From JACKAQ01 sp965227145 (GTDB lineage Bacteria > Calditrichota > Calditrichia > RBG-13-44-9 > J075), in contig OZ245730.1 in assembly GCA_965227145.1 (NCBI GenBank), positions 3,720,001 through 3,784,000 on the forward strand: a stretch of 64,000 nt of DNA, written 5' to 3'. A program made the position numbers and the translations under genes. How positions within the stretch are numbered: position 1 is the stretch's first letter; each line of letters starts with the position of its first letter. Shown here piece by piece: positions 43,378 to 52,392 of this stretch. The notes below the pieces were generated by a model. That model searched no databases. It worked only from the letters and a program-made list of their open reading frames with translations, and had not been told where the DNA came from.

Positions 43378-43857
43378 TTATGATTTTGTTAGCGTTTTTA
43401 TCGTTTCCAACACTTCAGTTGCATGACCTTCCGGCTTTACTTTTTCCCAGGCTTGGCGAATAATGCCTTTCGGATCAATCAAAACGGTCGAGCGAACGAC
43501 GCCCATATATGTGTTGCCGAACATCGATTTTTCCTGCCAAACGCCATATTTTTCCAACATTGCGTGGCTTTCATCGCTCAACAGTTGCACTTTGAGATCA
43601 TATTTATTGATAAAATTGGTATGCTTCCGGCAACTATCGGGACTAACGCCGATCACAACGGCGTTTAACGCTGCGAATTCCGGCATCGCGGCGCTGAACT
43701 CTTGTGCTTCGAGCGTGCATCCGGACGTGTTATCTTTGGGATAAAAATACAGCACCACCCATTTGCCGCTAAAATCCGTCAGTTGAACGGGCGAGTTGTT
43801 CGCATCCGGGATGTTAAACGCAGGTGCCGGTTGATTAATTTGGGGCAAATATTCCAT
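43378..43857 (-). CDS. bcp: Thioredoxin-dependent thiol peroxidase (Bcp/PrxQ)
   Basis: 159 residues from ATG 43855-43857, preceded by GAGGAG at 8 bases; a longer frame to 43932 lacks support. The peroxiredoxin signature is PKDNTSGCTLEAQEF, with the peroxidatic Cys in GCT and the usual Pro before it replaced by Ser. The resolving Cys five residues later, present in many Bcp proteins, is Gln here, so it may act as a 1-Cys enzyme or use another thiol. It reduces H2O2 and organic peroxides with thioredoxin. It is followed at 16 bases by the SelL-like gene, which could provide reducing power or a second peroxidase. Confidence 0.9.
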   Translation of the reverse strand: MEYLPQINQPAPAFNIPDANNSPVQLTDFSGKWVVLYFYPKDNTSGCTLEAQEFSAAMPEFAALNAVVIGVSPDSCRKHTNFINKYDLKVQLLSDESHAMLEKYGVWQEKSMFGNTYMGVVRSTVLIDPKGIIRQAWEKVKPEGHATEVLETIKTLTKS

Positions 43858-43989
43858 GCTAAATCTCCTCAAAATCGTTGTTTTCAAATAAATACCAGAA
43901 CTGAAACTATCGTTGGAAACAAACGATGTCAAGCCATTTCAAAAGTGAGCATTTACATTTTGAACCGTTAGCGAATAGCCAATTTTCCT

Positions 43990-44018
43990 TTGACATTTTG
44001 TTCATTTTGATATACATT
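43990..44018 (+). promoter_or_regulatory. Promoter of the histidine kinase operon
   Basis: TTGACA (43990-43995) and TACATT (44013-44018) are separated by 17 bases. The -35 is perfect and the -10 matches four of six. It lies about 130 bases before the kinase ATG and drives away from the divergent bcp gene. Confidence 0.55.
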
Positions 44019-44150
44019 ATTTTTCCGATTTTTTGAAACAATCGAAAAGCAATGTTACTTTTTTCTGACTGACAACTCCCTTTTGGAACGCATGCATTCA
44101 GTCGAAAAATTGAACACTAACCTAATGACCGGGCACTGTTGTAAACCAAT

Positions 44151-45791
44151 ATGAATCGTGAAAATTTGTTCAAAACATTCATTGAAGATAAATTAACGTA
44201 CAGCAACTTAATTGATTCTGCATCGGAAGGCATCATTATTACGGATGCCAAAGGTGCAATAATATTGGTTAATCGTCGCGCTGGCGAAATGTTCGGTTAT
44301 TCGCAAAATGAGCTGATTGGCAAATCCCTGGAAATTTTAATTCCCCAACGATTTCGCAATCACCACGAATCGCATCGCACAAACTACCTGAAAGCGCCGA
44401 GCCGCCGATCGATGGGCATTGGGCGTGATTTGGTGGGCTTGCGAAAAGATAAATCGGAATTTCCGATAGAAGCCAGCCTCAGCCCGATCAAAACGGACGA
44501 AGGCGTTTTTGTCCTCAGTTTTATTATTGATATCACCCTTCGCAAAGAAACCGAAAAAGCGCTTGAGCGCGAAAAAATTCGCATTCAGGAATATCTGGAT
44601 ATCGCAGGTGTAATTTTGATGGTGATCAATAAAGATGAAACCATCGAAATGATCAACAAACGCGGCTGCGCAATTGTCGGATATGATGAAAAAGAGTTGA
44701 TCGGACAAAACTGGTTTGACAAATGTATTCCGGAGAATAAGCGCGATTTTATCCGAAATCACTACCGGAAAATATTAACCGATAATCGCGCGGCAAATGA
44801 ATCTTTTGATCATTTAATTGAAACGCGATCCGGTGAAGAACGGATTATCAGTTGGCGCAACGTGTTGTTGAGAGATGATATTCAGGAAGTTACCGGAATC
44901 CTTTGCTCCGGCGAAGACATCACCGAACAGGTGAAAGCCCAAAGGCAGGCAAAGTTGCACCAGCAACAGCTTGCCCAGGCGGACAAAATGGCGACTTTGG
45001 GCATTCTCGTTTCCGGCGTTGCCCACGAAATAAATAATCCGACCAGTTTTATCATGCTCAATGGTAAAATATTTTCAAAAGTATGGAGCGATATCGCGCC
45101 GATTTTGGAATCGCATTACGAAAACGAAGGCGATTTTGTGATTGCCGGAATGCCATTCAGCCGCGCATACGAAAAAATTTCACGATTGATCGACGGTGTT
45201 TCGGAGGGTGCAAAGCGCATCGAAAGGATTATCCGCAGCCTGAAAGATTTTGCGCGGCAGGATAGCGGCGAGTTAAACGAAAGCGTAAATATCAACGAAA
45301 TTATTGAATCAGCCATCATTATCGTTCATAATCTGATCAAAAAAACGACGGACGATTTTGCATTTATTCCCGGAGAACAGCTCCCGCAAATTCGCGGTAA
45401 CTCTCAGCAATTAGAACAAGTTATCATCAATTTATTGACCAATGCCTGTCAATCGCTAACCGAAAATCAGCAAAAACTGAACATCACCACAAATTTTCAC
45501 CCGAAAGATTCGATCGTCAGCATTTGTGTTCGCGATGAAGGCACCGGCATTTCGCAGGAAAACCTTGCCCATATTACCGATCCGTTTTTTACCACCAAAC
45601 AATCATCCGGCGGAACCGGACTTGGGCTATCAATTTGTTATAATATTGTGAAAACTCATGGCGGTACGTTAAATTTCCAATCTGAATTGAATAAAGGAAC
45701 TGCGGTAACCGTTAAACTGCCCGTTCATCCGGGCGAAAAAACCGGAGAGATGATCGATACTGACGCATCCGCAACGGCTGAAAATAGTTAG
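44151..45791 (+). CDS. Cytoplasmic PAS-PAS sensor histidine kinase
   Basis: 546 residues without membrane segments, so the signal is sensed inside the cell. PAS 1 spans about residues 13-130 (SASEGIIITDAKGAIILVN, GRDLVGLRKDKSEFPIEA) and PAS 2 about 145-262 (GVILMVINKDETIEMIN). The phosphoacceptor His292 is in VSGVAHEINNPTSFIM. The ATPase domain has N box QVIINLLTNACQSL, G1 VRDEGTGIS, and DPFFTTKQSSGGTGLGLSI. All catalytic boxes are intact. It should phosphorylate the sigma-54 response regulator encoded 17 bases downstream. PAS domains of this type often bind haem, flavin or small ligands and sense oxygen or redox, but no specific cofactor site is evident. Confidence 0.92.
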   Translation: MNRENLFKTFIEDKLTYSNLIDSASEGIIITDAKGAIILVNRRAGEMFGYSQNELIGKSLEILIPQRFRNHHESHRTNYLKAPSRRSMGIGRDLVGLRKDKSEFPIEASLSPIKTDEGVFVLSFIIDITLRKETEKALEREKIRIQEYLDIAGVILMVINKDETIEMINKRGCAIVGYDEKELIGQNWFDKCIPENKRDFIRNHYRKILTDNRAANESFDHLIETRSGEERIISWRNVLLRDDIQEVTGILCSGEDITEQVKAQRQAKLHQQQLAQADKMATLGILVSGVAHEINNPTSFIMLNGKIFSKVWSDIAPILESHYENEGDFVIAGMPFSRAYEKISRLIDGVSEGAKRIERIIRSLKDFARQDSGELNESVNINEIIESAIIIVHNLIKKTTDDFAFIPGEQLPQIRGNSQQLEQVIINLLTNACQSLTENQQKLNITTNFHPKDSIVSICVRDEGTGISQENLAHITDPFFTTKQSSGGTGLGLSICYNIVKTHGGTLNFQSELNKGTAVTVKLPVHPGEKTGEMIDTDASATAENS

Positions 45792-45808
45792 AAACCATTG
45801 ACAATATT

Positions 45809-47221
45809 ATGAAAAAACAACCCTATCCGCATCAACCTGTTCTGTTAATAGATGACGAAACCCAGTTTTTGGAAAGCGCTGAATTTACGCTCAATTCCCA
45901 GGGCATCGATAACACATACACCTGCTCCGACAGCCGGAAAGCGATTGAAATGATCGCCAGGTTACGCCCTTCCATCGTATTGCTGGATCTAACCATGCCG
46001 TATGTAAAGGGCTGGGAATTGCTGCCGCAAATCGTTGCAGATTTTCCGAACACGACCGTCATCATTTTAACGGCAATCAACGAAGTGGATTTGGCAGTGC
46101 GCTGCATGAAAGACGGTGCATTCGATTACATGATAAAACCGGTAGATGACGTGCGGCTGGTAACGACCATCCGCAAAGCGATCGAGTTACGCAGCGTTCA
46201 ATTCGAAAACCAGATGTTGAAAGATTACCTGCTTTCCGATAAACTGGACGATCCGGACGCTTTTTCCGAAATCATCACCCGTAACAAAACTATGCGCCAG
46301 ATTTTCCAATACGCCGAAGCCATTGCCCGCAGTCCGCTGCCGGTGCTGGTTACCGGCGAAACCGGTGTGGGAAAAGAATTAATTGCCCGGGCCATTCACA
46401 AAGTGAGCAAACGTCACGGCGATTTTGTTCCGGTGAACGTTGCCGGTGTGGACGACAACCTGTTTTCCGATACGCTGTTCGGGCATAAAAAAGGGGCGTT
46501 TACCGGCGCGGATTCCGACCGGAAAGGGTTGATTGAACAGGCATCCCGGGGTACGATATTTTTGGATGAAATTGGTGACCTGGCGATGGAATCGCAGGTA
46601 AAACTGCTGCGGCTGCTGCAGGAAGGGCGTTATTATCCGATCGGATCCGATACGCCCAAACCGACAGACGCCCGCGTAATTGTCGCCACAAACGCTGATT
46701 TGGAAAAAGCCCAGACAACCGGAAAATTCCGTAAAGATTTATTTTATCGCTTGCAAACACACCGGGTGGAGGTGCCGCCGTTGCGGCATCGCAAAGAGGA
46801 TATTCCAATGCTCGTCGATTTTTTTCTAGAAAAATCGGCCAACATTTTAGGAAAAGCCACACCCACCCCACCGCGCGAGCTGTATCCGCTGTTGGAAACC
46901 TACCATTTCCCCGGAAATATTCGTGAGTTGGAAAGCCTCATTTTTGATGCCGTCAGCCGGCACAAATCGCATGTGCTTTCCATCGAATCGATCCGCGACA
47001 AAATCGGGCACACTATCGAATTTGCCGAGGAAAACCCGGATCTTGTGCCGGTGGAACACCAAATTATTTTTTCCGAACAATTGCCCACACTCAAAACCGC
47101 CGAAACCATGCTGATTAACGAAGCCATGCGCCGTGCGGATGGTAATCAGGTCATCGCCGCACAAATTCTGGGTATCAGCCGTCGCGCCCTGAATAACCGC
47201 CTGAGCCGCTCTAAACGTTAA
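45809..47221 (+). CDS. Sigma-54-dependent response regulator (NtrC family)
   Basis: 470 residues in three domains. The receiver (1-125) has acidic pair D15-D16, phosphoacceptor D60 in VLLDLTMP and K110. The AAA+ domain (about 155-390) has Walker A GETGVGKE (183-190), the sigma-54-contact loop GAFTGA (229-234) and Walker B GTIFLDEIGDL. The Fis-type helix-turn-helix is at the C-terminus (ADGNQVIAAQILGISRRALNN). When phosphorylated it activates sigma-54 promoters. A sigma-54-like site lies 240 bases downstream, before the universal stress protein gene, making that a likely target. It forms a two-gene operon with the PAS kinase. Confidence 0.93.
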   Translation: MKKQPYPHQPVLLIDDETQFLESAEFTLNSQGIDNTYTCSDSRKAIEMIARLRPSIVLLDLTMPYVKGWELLPQIVADFPNTTVIILTAINEVDLAVRCMKDGAFDYMIKPVDDVRLVTTIRKAIELRSVQFENQMLKDYLLSDKLDDPDAFSEIITRNKTMRQIFQYAEAIARSPLPVLVTGETGVGKELIARAIHKVSKRHGDFVPVNVAGVDDNLFSDTLFGHKKGAFTGADSDRKGLIEQASRGTIFLDEIGDLAMESQVKLLRLLQEGRYYPIGSDTPKPTDARVIVATNADLEKAQTTGKFRKDLFYRLQTHRVEVPPLRHRKEDIPMLVDFFLEKSANILGKATPTPPRELYPLLETYHFPGNIRELESLIFDAVSRHKSHVLSIESIRDKIGHTIEFAEENPDLVPVEHQIIFSEQLPTLKTAETMLINEAMRRADGNQVIAAQILGISRRALNNRLSRSKR

Positions 47222-47459
47222 AACACCGTCTGATCCGCTCTAAATTTAAACATCCGTTCCGCTATCGTTTTGGCACTGGCAAAACCGGTGCCACAAATCG
47301 CCTGTTGCACACCTTGCTTCAACCCGGTTAAACTATTATAAACACTTGCTTTAAGCCCTATTCTATAGTGTTTTTGCTACGAAATGTGGCTACTATTCTC
47401 ACGATTTTCTCATCACGTATATTCAAAATATACAACTACTTACCGCTACGAATCTGTTT

Positions 47460-47475
47460 TGGCAGGTTATTTGTA
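47460..47475 (+). promoter_or_regulatory. Candidate sigma-54 promoter of the universal stress protein gene
   Basis: TGGCAGG-TTAT-TTGTA (47460-47475) resembles the -24/-12 consensus TGGCACG-N4-TTGCA. The GG of the -24 box and the G of the -12 box have the required 10-base spacing, though the -12 GC reads GT. It lies about 40 bases before the gene and directly downstream of an NtrC-family activator gene. Confidence 0.45.
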
Positions 47476-47516
47476 GATAGTAACAGAAGCAATAATATTG
47501 CAGGAGGAAATCAGTG

Positions 47517-48398
47517 ATGAAGCTTAACAACATTTTAGTGCCGACAGACTTTAGCAAGTTCTCTGATAAAGCTGTCGAAAGTGCATTTCTGATTGCGGCG
47601 CAATACAACGCCAAAATAACCTTGCTGCACTCCATTCTGCTGTTTCATGAAGAAGGCGATAACGGATTGCAACTTCATGAATACAGCGAATACATTAAAG
47701 AAAAAGAGAATGACTCGCGTCAGTTACTCAAAGCACATTCAGACTCTGCCGCAGAACACGGAGTGAAGCTGGAAACCAAAGTATTGCGCGGATTTTCCGC
47801 AGCCGATTCCATTCTGGAATTTGTAAAGGAAAACCCTGTTGACCTTGTAGTGATGGGAACACACGGCAGAACCGGTTTAAAAAAATGGGTGTATGGCAGC
47901 GTAGCTGAAAAAGTTGTCCGCCTTTCGCCGGTGCCGGTTTTAACCACCCACTATTCTGAAAAACCGTTCCGGATTAACAAAATTCTGGTGCCGGTAGATT
48001 TTTCAGATTACTCCAAAAACGCTGTCGAATATGCGAAAGAACTGGCAAATCGTTTCGATGCGGAGTTGGTTTACCTGCATTCGATTTATAACGAATTTCA
48101 TCCGTCCTATTTTGCCGGCGGAGCGGAAACGCTGCTGTCGCTGGATCCGAAATTGAAAGATCGCAGCATGGCCCGGCTGAAGGAATTTGCCGGAAACAAA
48201 CACAAATCAACCTGCCTGATTTTGGAAGGATCCGCCTATCACAACATCGTGGATTACGCGGATAACAACGAAATCGATTTGATTGTGATGGCCACTCGCG
48301 GATTAACCGGGCTGGATCATTATCTCATTGGCAGCACAACCGAACGAGTCGTAAGATTAGCAAAAACACCGGTTTTGACAATCGAAAGATCGAACTGA
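47517..48398 (+). CDS. Tandem universal stress protein (two Usp domains)
   Basis: 293 residues from ATG 47517, with AGGAGG nine bases upstream (an adjacent GTG at 47514 is also possible). Two Usp domains, about 1-145 and 150-293, each begin with NNILVPTDFS/NKILVPVDFS. Each ends with the ATP-binding glycine loop: MGTHGRTGLKKWVYGSVAE and MATRGLTGLDHYLIGSTTE. Both loops keep the G-x2-G-x9-G(S) pattern, so ATP binding is likely. Tandem UspE-like proteins act in survival of starvation, oxygen or redox stress. It sits between a two-component operon with sigma-54 activator and two cyclic-nucleotide-binding genes, so the whole block looks like a stress response module. Confidence 0.92.
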   Translation: MKLNNILVPTDFSKFSDKAVESAFLIAAQYNAKITLLHSILLFHEEGDNGLQLHEYSEYIKEKENDSRQLLKAHSDSAAEHGVKLETKVLRGFSAADSILEFVKENPVDLVVMGTHGRTGLKKWVYGSVAEKVVRLSPVPVLTTHYSEKPFRINKILVPVDFSDYSKNAVEYAKELANRFDAELVYLHSIYNEFHPSYFAGGAETLLSLDPKLKDRSMARLKEFAGNKHKSTCLILEGSAYHNIVDYADNNEIDLIVMATRGLTGLDHYLIGSTTERVVRLAKTPVLTIERSN

Positions 48399-48447
48399 AA
48401 ATTTGAGGGGAGCCAAATAACAATGGCTTTCTGGGGGCTATCCGGGG

Positions 48448-48492
48448 GTTGAATTCAACTTTTGATCCCCGGGTAAATTTACCCGATAGAAT
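48448..48492 (+). promoter_or_regulatory. Palindrome-centred promoter with 19-base spacer (MerR-like layout)
   Basis: A perfect 16-base palindrome, CGGGTAAATTTACCCG (48470-48485), lies between a -35-like TTGATC (48462-48467) and a -10-like TAGAAT (48487-48492). The 19-base spacer is too long for a normal promoter and is the hallmark of MerR-family control. A second palindrome, GTTGAATTCAAC (48448-48459), is just upstream. The start codon of the first CNBD gene is 40 bases beyond the -10. No MerR gene is in the window. Confidence 0.45.
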
Positions 48493-48531
48493 GACAATTT
48501 ATTCACCTAAGGCCGTTTCCGGGAGTAGGTT

Positions 48532-49014
48532 ATGGAAACCATACATGACGCTTTAAAAAAGCATCCCTTTTTATCAGGATTTAGCGATGATATTATCGAA
48601 AAACTAATCCCTATTTCCGAACACAAAAATTTTTCTGAAAACGAAATCATTTTTCGGCAAGGCACCAATGCAGACAATTTTTATCTTGTCGAAACCGGTT
48701 TGGTCAGTGTCGGGTTCGATCCAAAATTACACAGCCCCGTAAATATCCAACAAATTACCGATGGCGAAGTGCTCGGCTGGTCCTGGCTGATTCCGCCTTA
48801 CCACTGGCAATTTGATGCAAAGGCAGTGGAAGAGAGTAAAACCATCATGCTGGATGCCGTAAAGCTGCGCCAAATGTTCGAATTTCAACATGAAATCGGA
48901 TATAATTTCAGCCGCAGAATTTTGCAAATTGTATCCAAACGGCTGTCTGCAACCCGCATTCAATTTTGGGATATTTACAAAATGCACTATTTGCTGGAAC
49001 ATAACAATTTGTAG
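48532..49014 (+). CDS. Stand-alone cyclic nucleotide-binding domain protein (copy 1)
   Basis: 160 residues forming a Crp-type sensor jelly roll: ALKKHPFLSGFSDDIIEKLI, NEIIFRQGTNADNFYLVETG, then DGEVLGWSWLIPPYHWQFDA. The dimerisation helix is present at the end (ISYNF-type region, RRILQIVSKRLSATRIQF) but there is no DNA-binding helix-turn-helix, so it is about 70 residues shorter than Crp. The canonical phosphate-binding Arg of cAMP sites is not obvious, so the ligand may not be cAMP. It probably acts through protein contact. It is followed at 32 bases by a paralogue, and lies downstream of the universal stress gene. Confidence 0.85.
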   Translation: METIHDALKKHPFLSGFSDDIIEKLIPISEHKNFSENEIIFRQGTNADNFYLVETGLVSVGFDPKLHSPVNIQQITDGEVLGWSWLIPPYHWQFDAKAVEESKTIMLDAVKLRQMFEFQHEIGYNFSRRILQIVSKRLSATRIQFWDIYKMHYLLEHNNL

Positions 49015-49046
49015 CATAAACCGGCTAAATCACCAGGAGATGTAAC

Positions 49047-49544
49047 ATGACTGTAAAAGAGGTCCTCAGCAAACATCCTTTTTTTAAAGAATTTAACGAA
49101 ACCCAGCTCAACCGCATTGCGGAAGGGAGTTCATTTATACAATTTAATGCCGGACAATTTATTTTTAAAGAAGGTGAAGATGCCCGCCAGTTTTATTTGA
49201 TTTTGAACGGGATGGTTTCGCTGGAAGTTCATGTGCCGAATCGCGGACCGGTAAATATTGAGCGCATTGACGCACAGGATGTTTTGGGGTGGTCCTGGCT
49301 GTATCCGCCGCATCGCTGGCATTTTGATGCCCGCGCAGAAGAAGAAATTACGGCATTGAATATCGATGGCAAATTTTTGCTGAAAATGATCGAGGAAGAT
49401 CACGAAATAGGTTTTAACGTGATGCGACGTATCGCAATGGTAATGGAACATCGCCTGCAATCTACCCGCCTGAAATTAATGCAAGTTTATGATATTTATA
49501 AAGAACCGGTGCTCGAGCGCCAAAAATGGCAATCTCTCCTTTAG
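49047..49544 (+). CDS. Stand-alone cyclic nucleotide-binding domain protein (copy 2)
   Basis: 165 residues, paralogous to the preceding gene: VLSKHPFFKEFNETQLNRIA, AGQFIFKEGEDARQFYLILNG, and DAQDVLGWSWLYPPHRWHFDA. Both copies share the unusual VLGWSWL-x-PP-x-x-W-x-FDA segment where Crp proteins have the nucleotide-phosphate loop. The C-terminal helix (RIAMVMEHRLQSTRLKLMQV) may dimerise, perhaps with copy 1. No helix-turn-helix is present. AGGAGATG lies before ATG, a good ribosome-binding site. The gene ends before a bidirectional terminator. The role is likely sensing or protein regulation in the stress module; the ligand is unknown. Confidence 0.85.
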   Translation: MTVKEVLSKHPFFKEFNETQLNRIAEGSSFIQFNAGQFIFKEGEDARQFYLILNGMVSLEVHVPNRGPVNIERIDAQDVLGWSWLYPPHRWHFDARAEEEITALNIDGKFLLKMIEEDHEIGFNVMRRIAMVMEHRLQSTRLKLMQVYDIYKEPVLERQKWQSLL

Positions 49545-49597
49545 TGTTTCCATACAATCAGGGTTTGGGGTTTAATTGGCTGAAGGGCTGATAACAT

Positions 49598-49630
49598 AAA
49601 AAACCCGCTTTTTTCAAAGCGGGTTTTTTT
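49598..49630. terminator. Bidirectional intrinsic terminator
   Basis: AAAACCCGCTTT and AAAGCGGGTTTT form a strong hairpin around TTTC. A-runs lie before it and a run of seven T after it, so it works on both strands. It separates the plus-strand CNBD genes from the convergent aconitase gene. Confidence 0.88.
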
Positions 49631-49654
49631 ATTGCAAATTTGCTGTTACGATCG

Positions 49655-52354
49655 TTAGCTGTTGATAATCTGGCGTAAAACGGTCTGCAAAATACCGCCG
49701 TTGCGATAATAATCAACTTCAACATCCGTATCCAAACGGGCAAGCACCTGGAATTTTTTCACCGAACCATCTTCCGCTGTGGCGGTTACGCTCAGTTTTT
49801 TGGCAGGTGCGAGATCATCGGAAATACCCGAGATATCGAACGTTTCCCGACCGGTTAAACCCAGGCTGGCATAACTGTCACCGGGCAAAAATTGCAGTGG
49901 CAATACGCCCATGCCAATCAGATTGCTTCTGTGAATTCGCTCGTAACTTTCGACCAGCACTGCTTTTACACCCAATAAAAATGTGCCTTTTGCAGCCCAG
50001 TCACGGCTGGATCCGGTGCCGTATTCTTTTCCGGCGATAACAATTAGCGGCGTGCCATCTTGCTGATAGCGCACTGCGGCATCGTAAATAAACATCTGCT
50101 CGCCATTCGGGAAATACACGGTGTATCCGCCTTCCACGCCGTCCAGCAACTGGTTTTTGATGCGAATATTGGCAAATGTGCCGCGCACCATTACTTCGTG
50201 ATTGCCCCGCCGGGAACCGAATGAATTGAAATCTTTCCATTCGACGCCGTTAGCTTCCAGATATCGGGCGGCGGGACTGTTTTTGGCGATGGCGCCTGCC
50301 GGCGAAATGTGGTCTGTAGTAACCGAATCGCCGAGTAATGCGAGCACCCGTGCACCGTTGATGTCTTCCGGGTTTTCCGGTTTCAACGGCATATTTTCAA
50401 AAAAAGTTGGCTTGCGAATGTAAGTCGAATCTGCTTCCCAATGATAAATCTGGCTTTTGCCGTTTCGCAACGAGCGCCAGTTTTCATCGCCATCGTAAAC
50501 TGCACCGTATTTTTCGTTGAACATTTCCGGCGAGAGTGATCTTTCTACCGCTTCGCGAACTTCTTTCAGGCTTGGCCAAATGTCTTTCAAATACACCGGA
50601 TTGCCGTTTTGGTCGTTGCCGAGCGGTTCGGTAGCGAAATCGAAATCAACTTTTCCGGCGAGTGCGTATGCCACAACCAGCGGCGGCGACGCCAGATAAT
50701 TAGCGCGAACCGTCGGGTGAACACGTCCCTCAAAGTTCCGGTTACCGGAGAGAACGGAGCAGGCAACCAGATCGCCTTCGCGGATTGCTGCGTCAATTTC
50801 TTCCGGCAGCGGACCACTGTTTCCGATACAGGTTGTGCAACCAAATCCGACCAGGTTGAACCGCTGTGCGCGAAGTGCATCCATCAAACCGGCGCGTTCC
50901 AGATATTCCGGCACCACTTGCGATCCGGGTGCGAGGCTGGTTTTTACCCACGGTTTGGATTTAATGCCTTTATCCAACGCTTTTTTGGCGACCAATCCGG
51001 CTGCCACCATTACTGTCGGGTTCGATGTATTGGTGCAGCTCGTAATTGCAGCAATAACGACAGATCCGTTTTTCAGATCAAACGATTCGCCATGATATTG
51101 GCTGCTCACGGCTGTATTGCGCTGCGATTTCACCTGCGATTTATACAGCTTTTCGAACGATTCTTCGAATGCGGGTTTCATGTTGCTGAGCAACACGCGA
51201 TCCTGCGGACGTTTCGGTCCGGCGAGGCTCGGTTTAACCTCGCTCATATCCAGTTCCAATGTGTCTGTGTAAACCGGATCGGGAATTTCATCAGTGCGAT
51301 ACATGCCTTGTGCTTTGGCGTAAGCCTCGACCAGATTAATTTGTGCTTCCGGGCGACCGGTGAGCCGCAAATAGTCCAGCGTCATTTTGTCGATCGGGAA
51401 AAAGCCCATCGTTGCGCCATATTCCGGCGCCATATTGGCAATTGTCGCGCGATCGGCCAAAGCCATATTTCTCAATCCTTTGCCGTAAAATTCCACAAAT
51501 TTTCCGACCACGCCTTTTTTGCGGAGCATTTCAGTTACGGTCAAAACGAGGTCCGTTGCGGTTGCGCCTTCCGGCAATTCGCCGGTTAATTTGAAACCGA
51601 CAACTTCGGGCAGTAACATATAATATGGTTGTCCGAGCATTACGGCTTCGGCTTCGATGCCGCCAACGCCCCAGCCGAGCACGCTCAATCCATTGATCAT
51701 CGTGGTGTGCGAATCGGTGCCAACCAGCGTATCCGGATAAGCGACGGTTTTGCCATCCACTTCTTTCGTCATCACCACGCTGGCGAGGAATTCCAGGTTC
51801 ACCTGATGCACAATACCGGTTCCCGGCGGTACAACGCTGAAATTCTGGAAACTGCCCTGCGCCCAGCGCATGACAGAATAGCGTTCTTTGTTGCGTTCAA
51901 ATTCTTTTTCTGTGTTGATCAGATACGATTCGTCAATCCCAAAAGAGTCAACCTGAACGGAGTGGTCGATCACCAGATCGGCCTGAACAATCGGGTTGAT
52001 TCGCGAGGGATCGCCATTGAGGTCGCTCACCGCATCGCGCATAACCGCGAGATCGACCACCGCCGGAACGCCGGTGAAATCCTGCAATACCACCCGCGCC
52101 GGCATATACGGCACTTCTTTGGCGGGTACTTTGTCCGCACGATAGGATTGGACCGTTTCAATATCTTCTTTTTTTACCAGACGTCCGTCTTCGTTTCGCA
52201 GCATGTTTTCGAGCAACACCCGGATTGAAACGGGCATTTTTGCCAGATCGACGCCACTTTGTGCGGCCAGTTTTTTCAGGCTGCAAAAATGATATGTTTT
52301 GTTTCCAACTTTGAGTTGATCTAACACCCCAAAGCTATCTTTGGAAATCGCCAT
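49655..52354 (-). CDS. acnA: Aconitate hydratase A
   Basis: 899 residues, the size of AcnA/IRP-type aconitases (E. coli 891). Characteristic blocks are seen: VPYMPARVVLQDFTGVPAVV, VGTDSHTTMINGLSVLGWG, and the iron-sulfur cysteines in AITSCTNTSNPTV and GFGCTTCIGNSGPLP. The C-terminal swivel domain has GDSVTTDHISPAG, FNSFGSRRGNHEVMVRGTF and GSSRDWAAKG. It converts citrate to isocitrate in the TCA cycle with a [4Fe-4S] cluster. GAGGAG precedes ATG. It is a single-gene unit. Fumarase is encoded 5 kb away, so two TCA genes are near each other but not in one operon. Confidence 0.95.
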   Translation of the reverse strand: MAISKDSFGVLDQLKVGNKTYHFCSLKKLAAQSGVDLAKMPVSIRVLLENMLRNEDGRLVKKEDIETVQSYRADKVPAKEVPYMPARVVLQDFTGVPAVVDLAVMRDAVSDLNGDPSRINPIVQADLVIDHSVQVDSFGIDESYLINTEKEFERNKERYSVMRWAQGSFQNFSVVPPGTGIVHQVNLEFLASVVMTKEVDGKTVAYPDTLVGTDSHTTMINGLSVLGWGVGGIEAEAVMLGQPYYMLLPEVVGFKLTGELPEGATATDLVLTVTEMLRKKGVVGKFVEFYGKGLRNMALADRATIANMAPEYGATMGFFPIDKMTLDYLRLTGRPEAQINLVEAYAKAQGMYRTDEIPDPVYTDTLELDMSEVKPSLAGPKRPQDRVLLSNMKPAFEESFEKLYKSQVKSQRNTAVSSQYHGESFDLKNGSVVIAAITSCTNTSNPTVMVAAGLVAKKALDKGIKSKPWVKTSLAPGSQVVPEYLERAGLMDALRAQRFNLVGFGCTTCIGNSGPLPEEIDAAIREGDLVACSVLSGNRNFEGRVHPTVRANYLASPPLVVAYALAGKVDFDFATEPLGNDQNGNPVYLKDIWPSLKEVREAVERSLSPEMFNEKYGAVYDGDENWRSLRNGKSQIYHWEADSTYIRKPTFFENMPLKPENPEDINGARVLALLGDSVTTDHISPAGAIAKNSPAARYLEANGVEWKDFNSFGSRRGNHEVMVRGTFANIRIKNQLLDGVEGGYTVYFPNGEQMFIYDAAVRYQQDGTPLIVIAGKEYGTGSSRDWAAKGTFLLGVKAVLVESYERIHRSNLIGMGVLPLQFLPGDSYASLGLTGRETFDISGISDDLAPAKKLSVTATAEDGSVKKFQVLARLDTDVEVDYYRNGGILQTVLRQIINS

Positions 52355-52392
52355 AAGTAATCGCTCCTCATTTTTTCTGTTGTTCGGTTAGC

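Noticed and set aside
50609..51589. 326-codon plus-strand open frame
   Set aside because: It lies antisense to the well-supported aconitase gene and shows a His/Arg/Phe-rich shadow composition without motifs or ribosome-binding site.
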